A stretch of 64,000 bases of DNA from Paraburkholderia caffeinilytica (lineage in GTDB: Bacteria > Pseudomonadota > Gammaproteobacteria > Burkholderiales > Burkholderiaceae): positions 1,488,001 through 1,552,000 of the forward strand of contig NZ_CP031466.1 in the NCBI RefSeq assembly GCF_003368325.1, read 5' to 3'. The notes under the pieces were generated by a model. That model did not search any database, was not told where the DNA came from, and saw nothing but the letters and a program-made list of their open reading frames with translations. The translations under genes were made by a program, and so were the position numbers. The first letter of the stretch is position 1, and each line of letters opens with the position of its first letter. This document shows positions 54,380 to 63,674 of the stretch, in pieces.

Positions 54380-55976
54380 GTCCCCGCCAAGTTCAAATGT
54401 CGGGGTCTGCGCTAAATTGAAATGTCGGGTTTTGCTGTGCTGCTGTGCTTTTTCTTATGTTTTTGGGGTGGGCGGCGCAGCCGCCCACCCCCTGTTCTTC
54501 ATGTTTTTTGATGCTCACCTCGTGAACGGCCTGCGTGACATCCGCTAGCGTGATCGCCCGCTGTTTCTTCAAGCCCGCAAGCGCCTTCCTTGCCCGGACG
54601 TCTTCGCCAAGATGGGTGCGTGAAGGCGAGCCGGAAACGCGCCGGTCATCGCGCTGCGCCTGCACCAGCCGCGCAACCGCCAGTGCCGCGGACAGCCGCT
54701 TGTTCTCAACCTCCGCGCCCTGATCAATCTGCGTGATCCGGTCATATTCGCGACAGGGCAACACACGGCCCGCCGCCTGAATCTCTATGGCTCCGTTCCG
54801 GTATTCAACGACCTCAACGTATTCATGCATCAGACGCCGGTTTGCCTCGGTGTCCTGCAACAGGTACATCACCCTGTCGTACTGCACTGTCAGCGCATTG
54901 GAGACCTTGCGCGCCACGCGATAGGCCAGGATCTGCTTCAGGTCCTCGTCATCACGCAGCGGCCGGTGCGCGTTGTGGTCGCTCTTCGGTGGCTTGCCGA
55001 AGCGCCGGTTGAAATCGGCGATGAAGGAGGGCGCATAGGCATTGGCGGCTTCCCGCGTACTGATGTTACGCAACCTCAGTTCCTTGACGAGCCGGTCCTG
55101 CAACGTCAGGTTGGCGCGCTCGACACGCCCCTTGGCCTGACTCGTGTTCGCACAGAACGCCTCGATATTGAGCTGATACAGGGCGCGGCCGAACTGTGTG
55201 ACGCCTTTGCCAGCCGTGCTCGCCCGATCCTTGACGTAGAACACGCTGAACTTGTCGCTATAGAACGCGACGGGCTTGCCGTGTGCTGCCAGATACGTCG
55301 ACAGGGCCTCAAAATAGCTGAAGGTCGATTCCGTCGCCGTGAAGTGAAGCGTCATCAGCCTGCCAGTCGCATCGTCGATAAACACCAGCAGCGTGCAGGC
55401 CGGCGCACGCTCCTCGAACCAGCGGTGATCGCTGCCGTCAATCTGGATCAGTTCACCCAGGCACGCGCGGCGGTTGCGGGGCTGGTACACCTTGGGCGGC
55501 CGATCCTTGCGGGGAATCCACAGGCCGGCGGCCATCATCAGCGCGCGCACCGTCTCGACCGACAGACTGATGCCGTGACATTCCCGAAGCTTCTCGCACG
55601 CCAGTGTTGGCCCGAAATCGGCATAGCGCTCGCGAATGATGGCCACCGCGCGTCGCGACACACCGTCGGACAATTGATGATTTCCCGGCCGACCACGTTT
55701 GCCCGAGACCAGTCCGGCAACTCCTGCGGCCTGATAGCGCTGCACGAGGCGCTCAATCTGACGCACACTTAACGCAAGCCGGTCCGCTGCCTGGCCCGGC
55801 TTCAGACGCCGCTCGCAAACGGCCTGCACGACCTTCAACCGGTCCAGCTCGGTCATCGACATGGTGATCGTCCCGGATGCGTTCATGGCCAGCGCTCCTT
55901 AAGGAAGGCTGGCACCAGCCTGAACCGCAAACACGACATTTCAATTTAGCGGAAACACGACATCTGAACTTTGGAC
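54380..55976 (-). mobile_element. Complete ISNCY-type insertion sequence
   Basis: About 1.6 kb with imperfect inverted ends. The left end contains AAGTTCAAATGTCG and CGCTAAATTGAAATGTCG; the right end, read inward, has AAGTTCAGATGTCG and CGCTAAATTGAAATGTCG. TAACACACCGT occurs at both borders (54369-54379 and 55977-55987). It is either an 11-bp target duplication or part of the family's right end, since the neighbouring remnant also ends in it. Exact tips are therefore uncertain by about 11 bp. Confidence 0.7.
54393..55886 (-). CDS. ISNCY-family transposase (DDE/rve type)
   Basis: 497 aa. N-terminal helix-turn-helix DNA-binding (RLALSVRQIERLVQRYQAAG), then an integrase-like catalytic core with the DDE residues: LIQIDGSDHRWF (first Asp), LVFIDDATGRL (second Asp), SQAKGRVERANLTLQDRLVK (Glu). 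The C-terminal 60 residues after the Lys-rich KKQRAITLADVTQ include a stretch read through the end of the element. The frame is intact, so the element may still be mobile. Confidence 0.9.
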   Translation of the reverse strand: MNASGTITMSMTELDRLKVVQAVCERRLKPGQAADRLALSVRQIERLVQRYQAAGVAGLVSGKRGRPGNHQLSDGVSRRAVAIIRERYADFGPTLACEKLRECHGISLSVETVRALMMAAGLWIPRKDRPPKVYQPRNRRACLGELIQIDGSDHRWFEERAPACTLLVFIDDATGRLMTLHFTATESTFSYFEALSTYLAAHGKPVAFYSDKFSVFYVKDRASTAGKGVTQFGRALYQLNIEAFCANTSQAKGRVERANLTLQDRLVKELRLRNISTREAANAYAPSFIADFNRRFGKPPKSDHNAHRPLRDDEDLKQILAYRVARKVSNALTVQYDRVMYLLQDTEANRRLMHEYVEVVEYRNGAIEIQAAGRVLPCREYDRITQIDQGAEVENKRLSAALAVARLVQAQRDDRRVSGSPSRTHLGEDVRARKALAGLKKQRAITLADVTQAVHEVSIKKHEEQGVGGCAAHPKNIRKSTAAQQNPTFQFSADPDI

Positions 55977-56106
55977 TAACACACCGTTTGTTGATAATTT
56001 ATATTATGTAAAATTAAACGTGTCTATTTCAAGATGTTCGCGACAGCGCCTATGGGATTGAACCAGGGAGGCACGCCTTCATTGCCGGAGATTACGAAGG
56101 AAAAGT

Positions 56107-57177
56107 TCATCGTTCGCCAGCGACAAGTGCCTGTTTTTTTGTCGCCGCAGACGTCGTTGCGTCAGCGCCAACACTCGATTCTCTGACCACGAGTGCAGGC
56201 ACCGCGAAGTATTGCACGGCCGGCTTTTCGTCCTCCTGCGTCTCGCTCAACCGGGCGAGCAGCGTCTCGCTCGCAATGGTGCCGAGCTTGTCCGCGCCGG
56301 CGAATAGCGTGGTCAACGGCGGGTTCGTGTGCTCTGCCGCCACGACATTGTCACAGCCCACAACGGCCAGCGCTTTACCCGCGCGCTTACCCATCCTGTC
56401 GAGCTCGTGCAATACGCCGATGGCAACCTGATCGTTATAGCAAACGACTGCCGTTGGTCGCGGCTTCATCTCAAAGATCGCACGAACCGCCTTGCGGCCT
56501 CCCTCCGGTGTCAACTCGACATCGATAATCCAGTCGTCGTTGACAGACAGAGAGTGCTTCGCCATGGCAGACAAATAGCCCTGACGGCGCTGGTTGGCAA
56601 CGGCGTAGCCTTTCCGGTTGCCGGCAAAAGCGATCCGTGTGTGTCCCTGCTCGATCAGATGTTCAGTTGCGAGGGCAAAGCCGTATTCGTTATCGACACC
56701 TACTGTGTCAACGTCGGCACCCATCGGACGCATGACCAGAACCAGCGGAATGCCCCAAGACTGGATTTCAGCGGGTAAATCATCGGATGTGCCGAGTGCA
56801 GGAGACATGATGAGACCCGCGACATTCTGCTCGCGCATCGAGCGTAAAACCCTGGTTTGTGTTTCGAGGTTTTCGGCTGTGTGCGCCATCAATGTGGTGT
56901 AGCCCGATTGCGCGAGCACCCGCTCGATTGCAACCAGCAACTCCACAAAGAAGGGATTGGTCAGGTCGTTGATCACCATCCCGATCGTCGTGCTTCGCCG
57001 CCCTCTCAGCGTGGCCGCGCCCCGGTTGTAGACGTAGCCCAGTTTGCGAGCCGCCTCCCTCACTTTTTCCGCAGTTTCCGCCTTGATCCGCGGACTCTCC
57101 TGCAAAACCAGAGATACCGTCGATTTGGAAACGCCAGCTTCGGCGGCAATGTCCTGAATGGTCGGACCAGATTTCAT
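56107..57177 (-). CDS. LacI-family transcriptional regulator
   Basis: 356 aa from the ATG at 57177. Helix-turn-helix TIQDIAAEAGVSKSTVSLVL at residues 5-24, hinge helix GAATLRGRRSTTIGMVINDL, then the periplasmic-binding-like effector domain (TVGVDNEYGFALATEHLIEQ, GVLHELDRMGKRAGKALAVV, CDNVVAAEHTNPPLTTLF). It sits divergent to a sugar dehydrogenase/ABC transporter operon with three TTGGAACGWTCCAA operators between, so it is almost certainly the local repressor, induced by a sugar or polyol. The C-terminal tail of about 20 residues beyond the fold is Ala/Thr-rich. Confidence 0.93.
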   Translation of the reverse strand: MKSGPTIQDIAAEAGVSKSTVSLVLQESPRIKAETAEKVREAARKLGYVYNRGAATLRGRRSTTIGMVINDLTNPFFVELLVAIERVLAQSGYTTLMAHTAENLETQTRVLRSMREQNVAGLIMSPALGTSDDLPAEIQSWGIPLVLVMRPMGADVDTVGVDNEYGFALATEHLIEQGHTRIAFAGNRKGYAVANQRRQGYLSAMAKHSLSVNDDWIIDVELTPEGGRKAVRAIFEMKPRPTAVVCYNDQVAIGVLHELDRMGKRAGKALAVVGCDNVVAAEHTNPPLTTLFAGADKLGTIASETLLARLSETQEDEKPAVQYFAVPALVVRESSVGADATTSAATKKQALVAGER

Positions 57178-57191
57178 GTTGCTATGCACAA

Positions 57192-57282
57192 TTGGAACGT
57201 TCCAAAAAGTGTTTGACAGTGTGATTTGAGTCTACTACAGTTCGTTGGAACGATCCAACGAACTGTAGTTGGAACGTTCCAA
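57192..57282. promoter_or_regulatory. Divergent promoter with three LacI operators
   Basis: Operators: TTGGAACGTTCCAA at 57192-57205, TTGGAACGATCCAA at 57245-57258, TTGGAACGTTCCAA at 57269-57282. The second lies in a larger palindrome (57238-57265, 12-bp arms). The rightward promoter is TTGACA at 57213-57218, a 17-base spacer, and TACAGT at 57236-57241. Operator 2 covers the predicted start point, so binding would block transcription directly; operators 1 and 2 are 53 bp apart, about five helical turns, which allows looping. Confidence 0.85.
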
Positions 57283-57294
57283 CGGAGAGAGACG

Positions 57295-58311
57295 ATGCCC
57301 CAAATTCGCTGGGCGCTGATAGGCGCCAGCACCATCGCCGACGAGTGGATGGTCAACGCCATCAAGTCGCAGCCGAACGGTTCGGTGGAAGCCATCGTTA
57401 GCGGCGACGCCGGCCGCGCCCGTGAATTCGCACAAAAGCACGGTATTTCAATGGCATCGACGGATCTGGACGCTGTCCTCGCCGATCCGGCAATTGATTC
57501 CGTCTACGTCAGCAGCACCAACGAGAAACACCTCCCCCAGGTCCTCGCCGCCGCGAAAGCCGGCAAGCACGTCCTCTGTGAAAAGCCCCTCGCCCTGTCG
57601 GAAGTAGAGGCGGCACAGATGATCGAAGCCTGTGCCGCAAACAAGGTGATGCTCGGCACCAACCATCATCTGCGTTGCGCGGCGTCGCATCGGAAGATGC
57701 GCGAACTTATCCGTGCCGGCGCTGTTGGAACACCGCTTTACGTGCGGGTTTTTCACGCCGTCTCTCTTCCGCCGCATTTGCGCGGCTGGCGGATCGAGCG
57801 TCCGGACGCAGGCGGCGGTGTCGTCCTGGACATATCCGTGCACGACGTCGATACCCTGCGCTTTCTTCTCGACGACGAACCCGTGGAAGTCAGCGCGATG
57901 ACCGCCTCAGGAACGATGAGTGCCGCGGGCATCGCCGACGGCGTGATGGCCATCATCCGTTTCAAAAACGGTGTCCTTGCTCAGATCCACGACGCCTTCA
58001 CTGTCCCCTACGCGCCGACGGGTCTGGAAGTTCACGGCACAGCCGGTTCACTGTTCGCGCGAGACGTCATGACCCAACGCGCCGTGGGAGAAATCCAGTT
58101 GCGATCAGCCGGCGGTGTCGAGTTCATCGATGTCGCGCACGGCGACCTGTACGTCACGGCAGTTGCCCAGTTTCATCTCGCGATAACGCAGGGGCAAGAT
58201 CCGGCTGCGACCGGTGCCGACGGATACCGCTCCCTGATCACCGCACTGGCACTAGCGAAATCCGCCGGGACAGGTGAGCACGTGCCGGTTCCTACGCAAT
58301 TCGCGCGATAA
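57295..58311 (+). CDS. Gfo/Idh/MocA-family sugar oxidoreductase
   Basis: 338 aa; start at 57295 (GGAGAGA upstream) instead of 57226, because the upstream codons lie within the operators. Rossmann domain with GASTIADEW near the N terminus and the family EKP motif at residues 96-98 (HVLCEKPLALSEVEAAQMIE); C-terminal beta-sheet domain (VVLDISVHDVDTLRFLLDDE). It acts on a sugar or inositol-like substrate with NAD(P). It is first gene of the LacI-controlled operon and therefore probably catalyses the first or an early oxidation step. Confidence 0.92.
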   Translation: MPQIRWALIGASTIADEWMVNAIKSQPNGSVEAIVSGDAGRAREFAQKHGISMASTDLDAVLADPAIDSVYVSSTNEKHLPQVLAAAKAGKHVLCEKPLALSEVEAAQMIEACAANKVMLGTNHHLRCAASHRKMRELIRAGAVGTPLYVRVFHAVSLPPHLRGWRIERPDAGGGVVLDISVHDVDTLRFLLDDEPVEVSAMTASGTMSAAGIADGVMAIIRFKNGVLAQIHDAFTVPYAPTGLEVHGTAGSLFARDVMTQRAVGEIQLRSAGGVEFIDVAHGDLYVTAVAQFHLAITQGQDPAATGADGYRSLITALALAKSAGTGEHVPVPTQFAR

Positions 58312-58332
58312 GAAAGTCCGAGGAGATTCACT

Positions 58333-59925
58333 GTGGTTTCTAGCAAGGTAGTTTCATTGGCAACGGCTGCCGGCCTGATCAACGATGGCGACGTGGTGAC
58401 CGTGAGTTCGTCAAGCGGGCTCGGCTGCCCGGATGCGATGCTCGCCGCGATTGGCGCGCGCTTCGACAAGGAGAACCATCCGCTCAATCTCACGCTGCTT
58501 CACCCGATCGCTGCCGGCGATATGTATGGCATCAAGGGAATCGATCATCTGGCGAAGAAGGGCTTGATCGATACCGTCATTGCCGGTTCATTTCCCAGTG
58601 GTCCGTCGAGCCTGCCCATGCCGGATATCTGGCACATGGTCGTCGACAACGATATCCGTGCCTACAACCTGCCGAGCGGCGTGCTGTTCGACATGCACCG
58701 CGAGGTGGCCGCCAAACGGCCTGGCGTGTTGACCAAGGTTGGACTCGATACCCATGTCGATCCGTCCCGGCAAGGCGGCGCCATGAACGCGCGGGCCGCC
58801 GAACATCCGATCGTGGAGAAGGTTTCGTTCGACGGGGACGAATGGCTGCACTACAGGAACTTCGTTCCTCAAGTTGCCATTGTGCGTGCCACCACGGCTG
58901 ATGAACGCGGCAACCTCTCCTTCGAACACGAAGGTGCGCTCCTCGGTGGACGGGATCAGGCGCTGGCAGTACGGAATAACGGGGGCATTGTGATCGCGCA
59001 GGTCAAGCGGGTGGTCAAGTCCGGTTCGCTCCATACGCAAGCGGTGCATATCCCCTGCAACCTCGTGGACTATGTCGTCGTCGATCCTGAACAGAAACAG
59101 ACGACGCAGATCGAATACGACCCGGAAATCAGTGGTGAAGTGAAACTGCCCGACAGTGCCTTCGCGTTTTCCGACTGGAATGCTGACAAGGTGATTGCGC
59201 GGCGTGCCGCGATGGAACTCGCGCAGAACGATGCGGTGAATCTCGGCTTCGGCATTTCTGCGAATGTTCCGCGCATTCTGCTCGAGGAAGGGTATCGCGA
59301 CGACGTCACATGGGTGATCGAGCAAGGCGCGGTCGGCGGCATTCCCCTACTCGGCTTCGCATTCGGCTGCGCCGGCAATGCGGACGCGATCATGCCTTCG
59401 CCGTCACAGTTCGTGTATTTCCAGGGCGGCGGCTTCGACGTCTCACTGCTGTCGTTTCTGCAGGTCGACCGGGTCGGTAACGTGAATGTCTCGAAGTTGC
59501 CCAGCAAACCTTATCTAACTGCGGGCTGCGGCGGTTTTATCGACATCACGACGCACGCGAAACGGCTGGTGTTTAGCGGCTACTTTACCGCCGGCGCGAA
59601 GCTCGAAGTGGGCGATGGCCGCCTCACGATCCTCAAGGAAGGAAAGAAAAAATTCATCGCCGACGTGGACCACGTCACGTTCAGCGGCCGCATGGGCCGG
59701 CAGCGTAATCAGGAAGTGCTCTACGTCACGGAGCGCTGCGTCATCCGTCTCGGCCCCGATGGACTCGAGGTAACCGAAATAGCACCGGGCATCGATTTGC
59801 AAAAGGACGTGCTGGATCAGTCTGACATCGAGCTGGCCGTTTCGCCTGTGCTCAAAACCATGGACGCATCGATCTTCACGGACTCGTCGTTTGGTTTGAA
59901 GCTCAAGGAGGCGCGTCATGTCTGA
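58333..59925 (+). CDS. Acyl-CoA transferase (propionate/acetate CoA-transferase type, YdiF-like)
   Basis: 530 aa from a GTG start with AGGAG upstream. It is a single-chain class I CoA-transferase joining the alpha and beta halves: VVTVSSSSGLGCPDAMLAAI in the first half and NLGFGISANVPRILLEEGYR in the second. The catalytic glutamate is Glu330 in VIEQGAVGGIPLLG. It swaps CoA between an acyl-CoA and a free acid. The stop overlaps the enoyl-CoA hydratase start by 8 bp, so the two are translationally coupled. A CoA-transferase in a sugar operon suggests that sugar-derived acids are activated as thioesters. Confidence 0.92.
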   Translation: MVSSKVVSLATAAGLINDGDVVTVSSSSGLGCPDAMLAAIGARFDKENHPLNLTLLHPIAAGDMYGIKGIDHLAKKGLIDTVIAGSFPSGPSSLPMPDIWHMVVDNDIRAYNLPSGVLFDMHREVAAKRPGVLTKVGLDTHVDPSRQGGAMNARAAEHPIVEKVSFDGDEWLHYRNFVPQVAIVRATTADERGNLSFEHEGALLGGRDQALAVRNNGGIVIAQVKRVVKSGSLHTQAVHIPCNLVDYVVVDPEQKQTTQIEYDPEISGEVKLPDSAFAFSDWNADKVIARRAAMELAQNDAVNLGFGISANVPRILLEEGYRDDVTWVIEQGAVGGIPLLGFAFGCAGNADAIMPSPSQFVYFQGGGFDVSLLSFLQVDRVGNVNVSKLPSKPYLTAGCGGFIDITTHAKRLVFSGYFTAGAKLEVGDGRLTILKEGKKKFIADVDHVTFSGRMGRQRNQEVLYVTERCVIRLGPDGLEVTEIAPGIDLQKDVLDQSDIELAVSPVLKTMDASIFTDSSFGLKLKEARHV

Positions 59926-60700
59926 TCAACCGCTCATCCAGATCGAAAAAACCGGGCCGGTTGCCGTCGTCACGCTCAATCGACCCGAGAAGCTGAATTC
60001 CCTCACGCCTTCCATGCTGGATCAGTTGGAGGTGGCGGCGGGAAATCTCGAAGCGGATACGGCACTGCGTGCCGTCGTATTCACCGGTGCTGGCGAGCGG
60101 GCATTCTGCGTCGGTGCGGACATCAACGAATGGGCCGCGCTCGCCCCGCTCGATATGTGGCGTGTGTGGGTCGCGCGCGGGCATCGAATCTTCGATCGAT
60201 GGGCCACGCTGCGTTTGCCGGTTGTCGCCGCCATCAATGGTCCGGCGTTCGGCGGCGGTCTGGAGCTTGCGGCGGTGGCGGACGTGCGTGTGGCCGATCC
60301 CGCTGCGACCTTCGCATTGCCGGAGGCGAGCATTGCCACCTGCCCCGGCTGGTCCGGCACGCAGCGGCTGGTCTCGCTGATCGGTCCCAGCCACGTCAAA
60401 TCGCTCGCGCTCACGGCTCGGCGGATCGACGCACACCGCGCATACGAAATCGGGCTCATCGACGAGATCGCGGAGCCGAAGGAGTCGCTCAAAGAGGCGA
60501 TCGCTATTGCCGAAAGGATCGCAACCCTGGCGCCGGTGTCCGTCCAACTGACCAAGCAACTGATCAACGCCGCCTCCGGACACGGAGCCGGCGCAACCCT
60601 GGAAGCGATGGCCGGCGCATTGTCCGCAACGACACAGGACGCCCAGGAAGGCATGGCCAGCTTCCGCGAACGCCGCAAGGCGCAATACGAGGGTCAATGA
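59918..60700 (+). CDS. Enoyl-CoA hydratase/isomerase family protein
   Basis: 260-aa crotonase-fold protein. Oxyanion-hole elements are AGERAFCVGADINEWAAL and INGPAFGGGLELAAVADVRV; LPEASIATCPGWSGTQRL holds one of the usual catalytic positions. It probably hydrates or isomerises a CoA ester made by the preceding transferase. The start overlaps the preceding gene, and the next gene begins 1 bp after its stop. The exact reaction is not predictable. Confidence 0.9.
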   Translation: MSDQPLIQIEKTGPVAVVTLNRPEKLNSLTPSMLDQLEVAAGNLEADTALRAVVFTGAGERAFCVGADINEWAALAPLDMWRVWVARGHRIFDRWATLRLPVVAAINGPAFGGGLELAAVADVRVADPAATFALPEASIATCPGWSGTQRLVSLIGPSHVKSLALTARRIDAHRAYEIGLIDEIAEPKESLKEAIAIAERIATLAPVSVQLTKQLINAASGHGAGATLEAMAGALSATTQDAQEGMASFRERRKAQYEGQ

Positions 60701-60701
60701 A

Positions 60702-62252
60702 ATGACGAACGAACCTGCAAACTCCGCAGTGCCCGCCGCGCCCACCCTGCTCACCGCCACCACGGCGCCCACGCAGGATGCCTATCGCGGCAGGATGTAC
60801 ATCAACGGTGCATGGACTGAATCACAGGACGGCACGCGCTTCGAACGCCACAGCCCGGCACATGGTCACGTTGTCAGCACGTTTCCCGAAGCAACTGGTG
60901 CGGACGTTGAAGCGGCGATCAAAGCCGCCGATGCAGCCTTCCGGCAAGGACCGTGGCCGAAGCTCAAGGGCGTCGAGCGTGCGAGGATTCTTCTCGCGGT
61001 CGCCGACGGGATCAAGGCCCGCGTCGACAAGATGTCGCTGCTCGAATCACTTGAAACGGGCAAACCCCTTTCGCAGGCTCGCGGGGAAGTGTCCGGTTGC
61101 ATCGACCTATGGCAGTACGCGGCTGGCCTCGCGCGCACCACCAGCGGCGACGCCTACGACAGCCTCGGCGACGACATGCTCGGCATTGTGCTGCGTCAGC
61201 CGATCGGGGTCGTCGGCTTGATCACACCGTGGAATTTCCCGCTGTGGATCCTTTCCCAGAAGCTGCCCTTTGCGCTCGCGGCAGGCTGCACCTGCATCGT
61301 TAAACCGAGCGAACTGACGTCGAGCACCACCGTCATGCTGATGGAAGTGCTCGAGGAAGCCGGCGTGCCCGCCGGTGTGGTCAACGTGGTGACCGGCAAA
61401 GGTCCGACGGTCGGCCAGCCGCTTGCGGAACATCCCGCCATCGACATGCTGTCGTTCACCGGTTCGACACGGGTCGGCAGCATGCTCGGCGGCCTCGCCA
61501 CGAAGAACCTGAAGAAGATCGCGCTCGAGCTCGGCGGCAAGAATCCGCAGATCGTGTTCCCCGACTGCGACTGGGACGCGATGGTCGATGCAGTCGTCTT
61601 CGGCGTGTATTTCAATGCCGGCGAATGCTGCAACAGCGGCAGCCGCGTGCTCGTCCATGAATCCATTGCGGAGCGTTTCGCTCAGGCCGTTGTTGAACGC
61701 GCGCGGCAGGTGCCGGTCGGCGATCCGCTACACCCGGATTGCAAGGTCGGCGCGATCGTCAGCGAGAACCAGTTGAGCGAGATCCTCGGCAATATCAGCA
61801 AGGGAGTCGACGCCGGCGCCAGGCTGCGGCTTGGCGGCAAACGCTACGACGCGAAAGGCCTCTATCTCGAGCCCACGATCATCAGCGACGTCACGCCCAA
61901 CATGGGCATCGCCCGCGACGAGATCTTCGGCCCGGTTCTCGTGATCATTCCGTTCTCCGATACGCAGCAAGCAATCGATATCGCCAACGACACCGCCTAT
62001 GGTCTCTCCGCCGCAGTCTGGAGCAGCGACATCAACACGTGCCTGACCGTTGCGCGCGGCGTCGATGCTGGAACGGTCTGGGTCAACACATTCCTGGACG
62101 GTTATCCGGAGTTGCCGTTCGGCGGCTTCAAGTCGAGCGGCGTAGGACGTGAACTCGGCAAGCAGGCGGTTGAAGACTACACCGAGACCAAAACGATCCA
62201 GCTTCACATCGGCGAGCGCAAGAACTGGTGGCTACCGCGCCCGGTGGCCTGA
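60702..62252 (+). CDS. NAD(P)-dependent aldehyde dehydrogenase
   Basis: 516 aa. Classical ALDH fold: GLITPWNFPLWILSQKLPFA, SFTGSTRVGSMLGGLATKNL, catalytic Glu in KIALELGGKNPQIVF and catalytic Cys in NAGECCNSGSRVLVHE, and PFGGFKSSGVGRELGKQAVE near the C terminus. An N-terminal extension of about 25 residues precedes the usual start (YRGRMYINGAWTESQDGTRF). It oxidises an aldehyde from sugar cleavage to an acid that could be a CoA-transferase substrate. Confidence 0.93.
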   Translation: MTNEPANSAVPAAPTLLTATTAPTQDAYRGRMYINGAWTESQDGTRFERHSPAHGHVVSTFPEATGADVEAAIKAADAAFRQGPWPKLKGVERARILLAVADGIKARVDKMSLLESLETGKPLSQARGEVSGCIDLWQYAAGLARTTSGDAYDSLGDDMLGIVLRQPIGVVGLITPWNFPLWILSQKLPFALAAGCTCIVKPSELTSSTTVMLMEVLEEAGVPAGVVNVVTGKGPTVGQPLAEHPAIDMLSFTGSTRVGSMLGGLATKNLKKIALELGGKNPQIVFPDCDWDAMVDAVVFGVYFNAGECCNSGSRVLVHESIAERFAQAVVERARQVPVGDPLHPDCKVGAIVSENQLSEILGNISKGVDAGARLRLGGKRYDAKGLYLEPTIISDVTPNMGIARDEIFGPVLVIIPFSDTQQAIDIANDTAYGLSAAVWSSDINTCLTVARGVDAGTVWVNTFLDGYPELPFGGFKSSGVGRELGKQAVEDYTETKTIQLHIGERKNWWLPRPVA

Positions 62253-62328
62253 CCCTCATCACTTTCACCTGGCCACGGCGGCAGGTCGCCGTGCAATCGA
62301 GAAGAAACCCCGTCAAGGGAGCGTAATC

Positions 62329-63597
62329 ATGGAGACGAAGATGATCAAGAAACGCATTGCCGCGATCGCAGCGGGACTGCTCGCCTGCCACTGCCTGTCC
62401 GCCGTTGCGGCCGATGCCAGGCAGGTGGAGGTGATGCACTGGTGGACTTCCGGCGGCGAGGCCAAGTCCTTGAGCGTACTCAAGGACGAGCTGAAGCAGA
62501 AGGGCTACTCGTGGAAGGACAGCCCGATCGCCGGTGGAGGCGGTGAAGCAGCGCGAACCGTACTGCGCGCACGCATTGCATCGAATAACCCGCCGGATGC
62601 GATGCAGATGCTCGGCTTCAGCGTGCAGGATTACGCGGAACAAAGCCTTCTCAACCCGCTCGACAGCGTGGCAGCGAAAGGAGGCTGGGACAAGCTCGTT
62701 CCGGCTCCGATCCAGCGCTTTTCGAAGGCAGATGGTCACTGGTACGCCGTGCCGATCGACGTACACAGCACCAACTGGATCTGGGCGAACAAAAAGATCT
62801 TCGATGAACTCAAGCTGACGCCCCCGCAGACCTTCGACGAACTGGTGGCCGACGCCGACAAGATCCGTAAGGCCGGCTACATTCCGCTCGCCCACGGCGG
62901 ACAGGCATGGCAGGAAGCGACGATCTTCGACAGTGCCGTGATGTCGGCGGGTGGACCGAAGTTCTATACGGATGCAATGGTCAATCTCGATACCAGGGCG
63001 ATTGGCTCGAAGACAATGGAAAAGGCCTTCGAGCAGATGCGCAAGCTGCGCGGCATGGTCGATCCTAACTTCTCGGGCCGCGACTGGAACCTTGCCACCT
63101 CAATGGTCATCACTGGCAAAGCGGCCATGCAGATCATGGGCGATTGGGCAAAGGGCGAATTCACGAATGCCGGCAAGAAGCCCGGTGTCGACTATCTGTG
63201 CATGCGCTATCCCGGCACGCAAGGCGACTTCATCTTCGTGACCGACCAGTTCGCGACCTTCAAGGCGGGCACCGACCGTCAGCCGGGTGAAAATGCCTTC
63301 GCAGAAGCGGTCATGGACAAGGGCGTGCAGGCGAGGTTCAACCAGGTGAAAGGTGCGATCCCGGCACGCCTCGACGTACCGTCTGACGGCTTCGACGAAT
63401 GCGGCGTGAAATCGATGAACGACATGCGCGCGGCGCTAAAGAACGGCACGATGGTCGGCAGTTTCGCGCATGGCCAGGCGATGCCGGAATCGTCGAAGAC
63501 TGCCATGTATGACGTGGTGACGCATTTCTTCAACTCGAATCAGTCGTCCGCGGACGCAGTGAAAGCGCTTGTGACGGCCGTAGAGAACTCGAAGTGA
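62329..63597 (+). CDS. Sugar ABC transporter substrate-binding protein
   Basis: 422 aa from the ATG at 62329 (AAGGGAGCG upstream); the longer frame from 62149 has no similarity. Signal peptide at about residues 5-27 (AAIAAGLLACHCLSAVAADA). Extracellular solute-binding type-1 fold (VEVMHWWTSGGEAKSLSVLK, PIDVHSTNWIWANKKIFDEL, AAMQIMGDWAKGEFTNAGKK), close to glucose/mannose-type binding proteins. It delivers the inducing sugar to the permease encoded next. Confidence 0.92.
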   Translation: METKMIKKRIAAIAAGLLACHCLSAVAADARQVEVMHWWTSGGEAKSLSVLKDELKQKGYSWKDSPIAGGGGEAARTVLRARIASNNPPDAMQMLGFSVQDYAEQSLLNPLDSVAAKGGWDKLVPAPIQRFSKADGHWYAVPIDVHSTNWIWANKKIFDELKLTPPQTFDELVADADKIRKAGYIPLAHGGQAWQEATIFDSAVMSAGGPKFYTDAMVNLDTRAIGSKTMEKAFEQMRKLRGMVDPNFSGRDWNLATSMVITGKAAMQIMGDWAKGEFTNAGKKPGVDYLCMRYPGTQGDFIFVTDQFATFKAGTDRQPGENAFAEAVMDKGVQARFNQVKGAIPARLDVPSDGFDECGVKSMNDMRAALKNGTMVGSFAHGQAMPESSKTAMYDVVTHFFNSNQSSADAVKALVTAVENSK

Positions 63598-63674
63598 TCG
63601 ACTAGCCGGTGACACGGGATGCCGTCAGGTATCCCATTCGTGTATTTCGTTGTACTTGATGTGCAGGTGATGCC

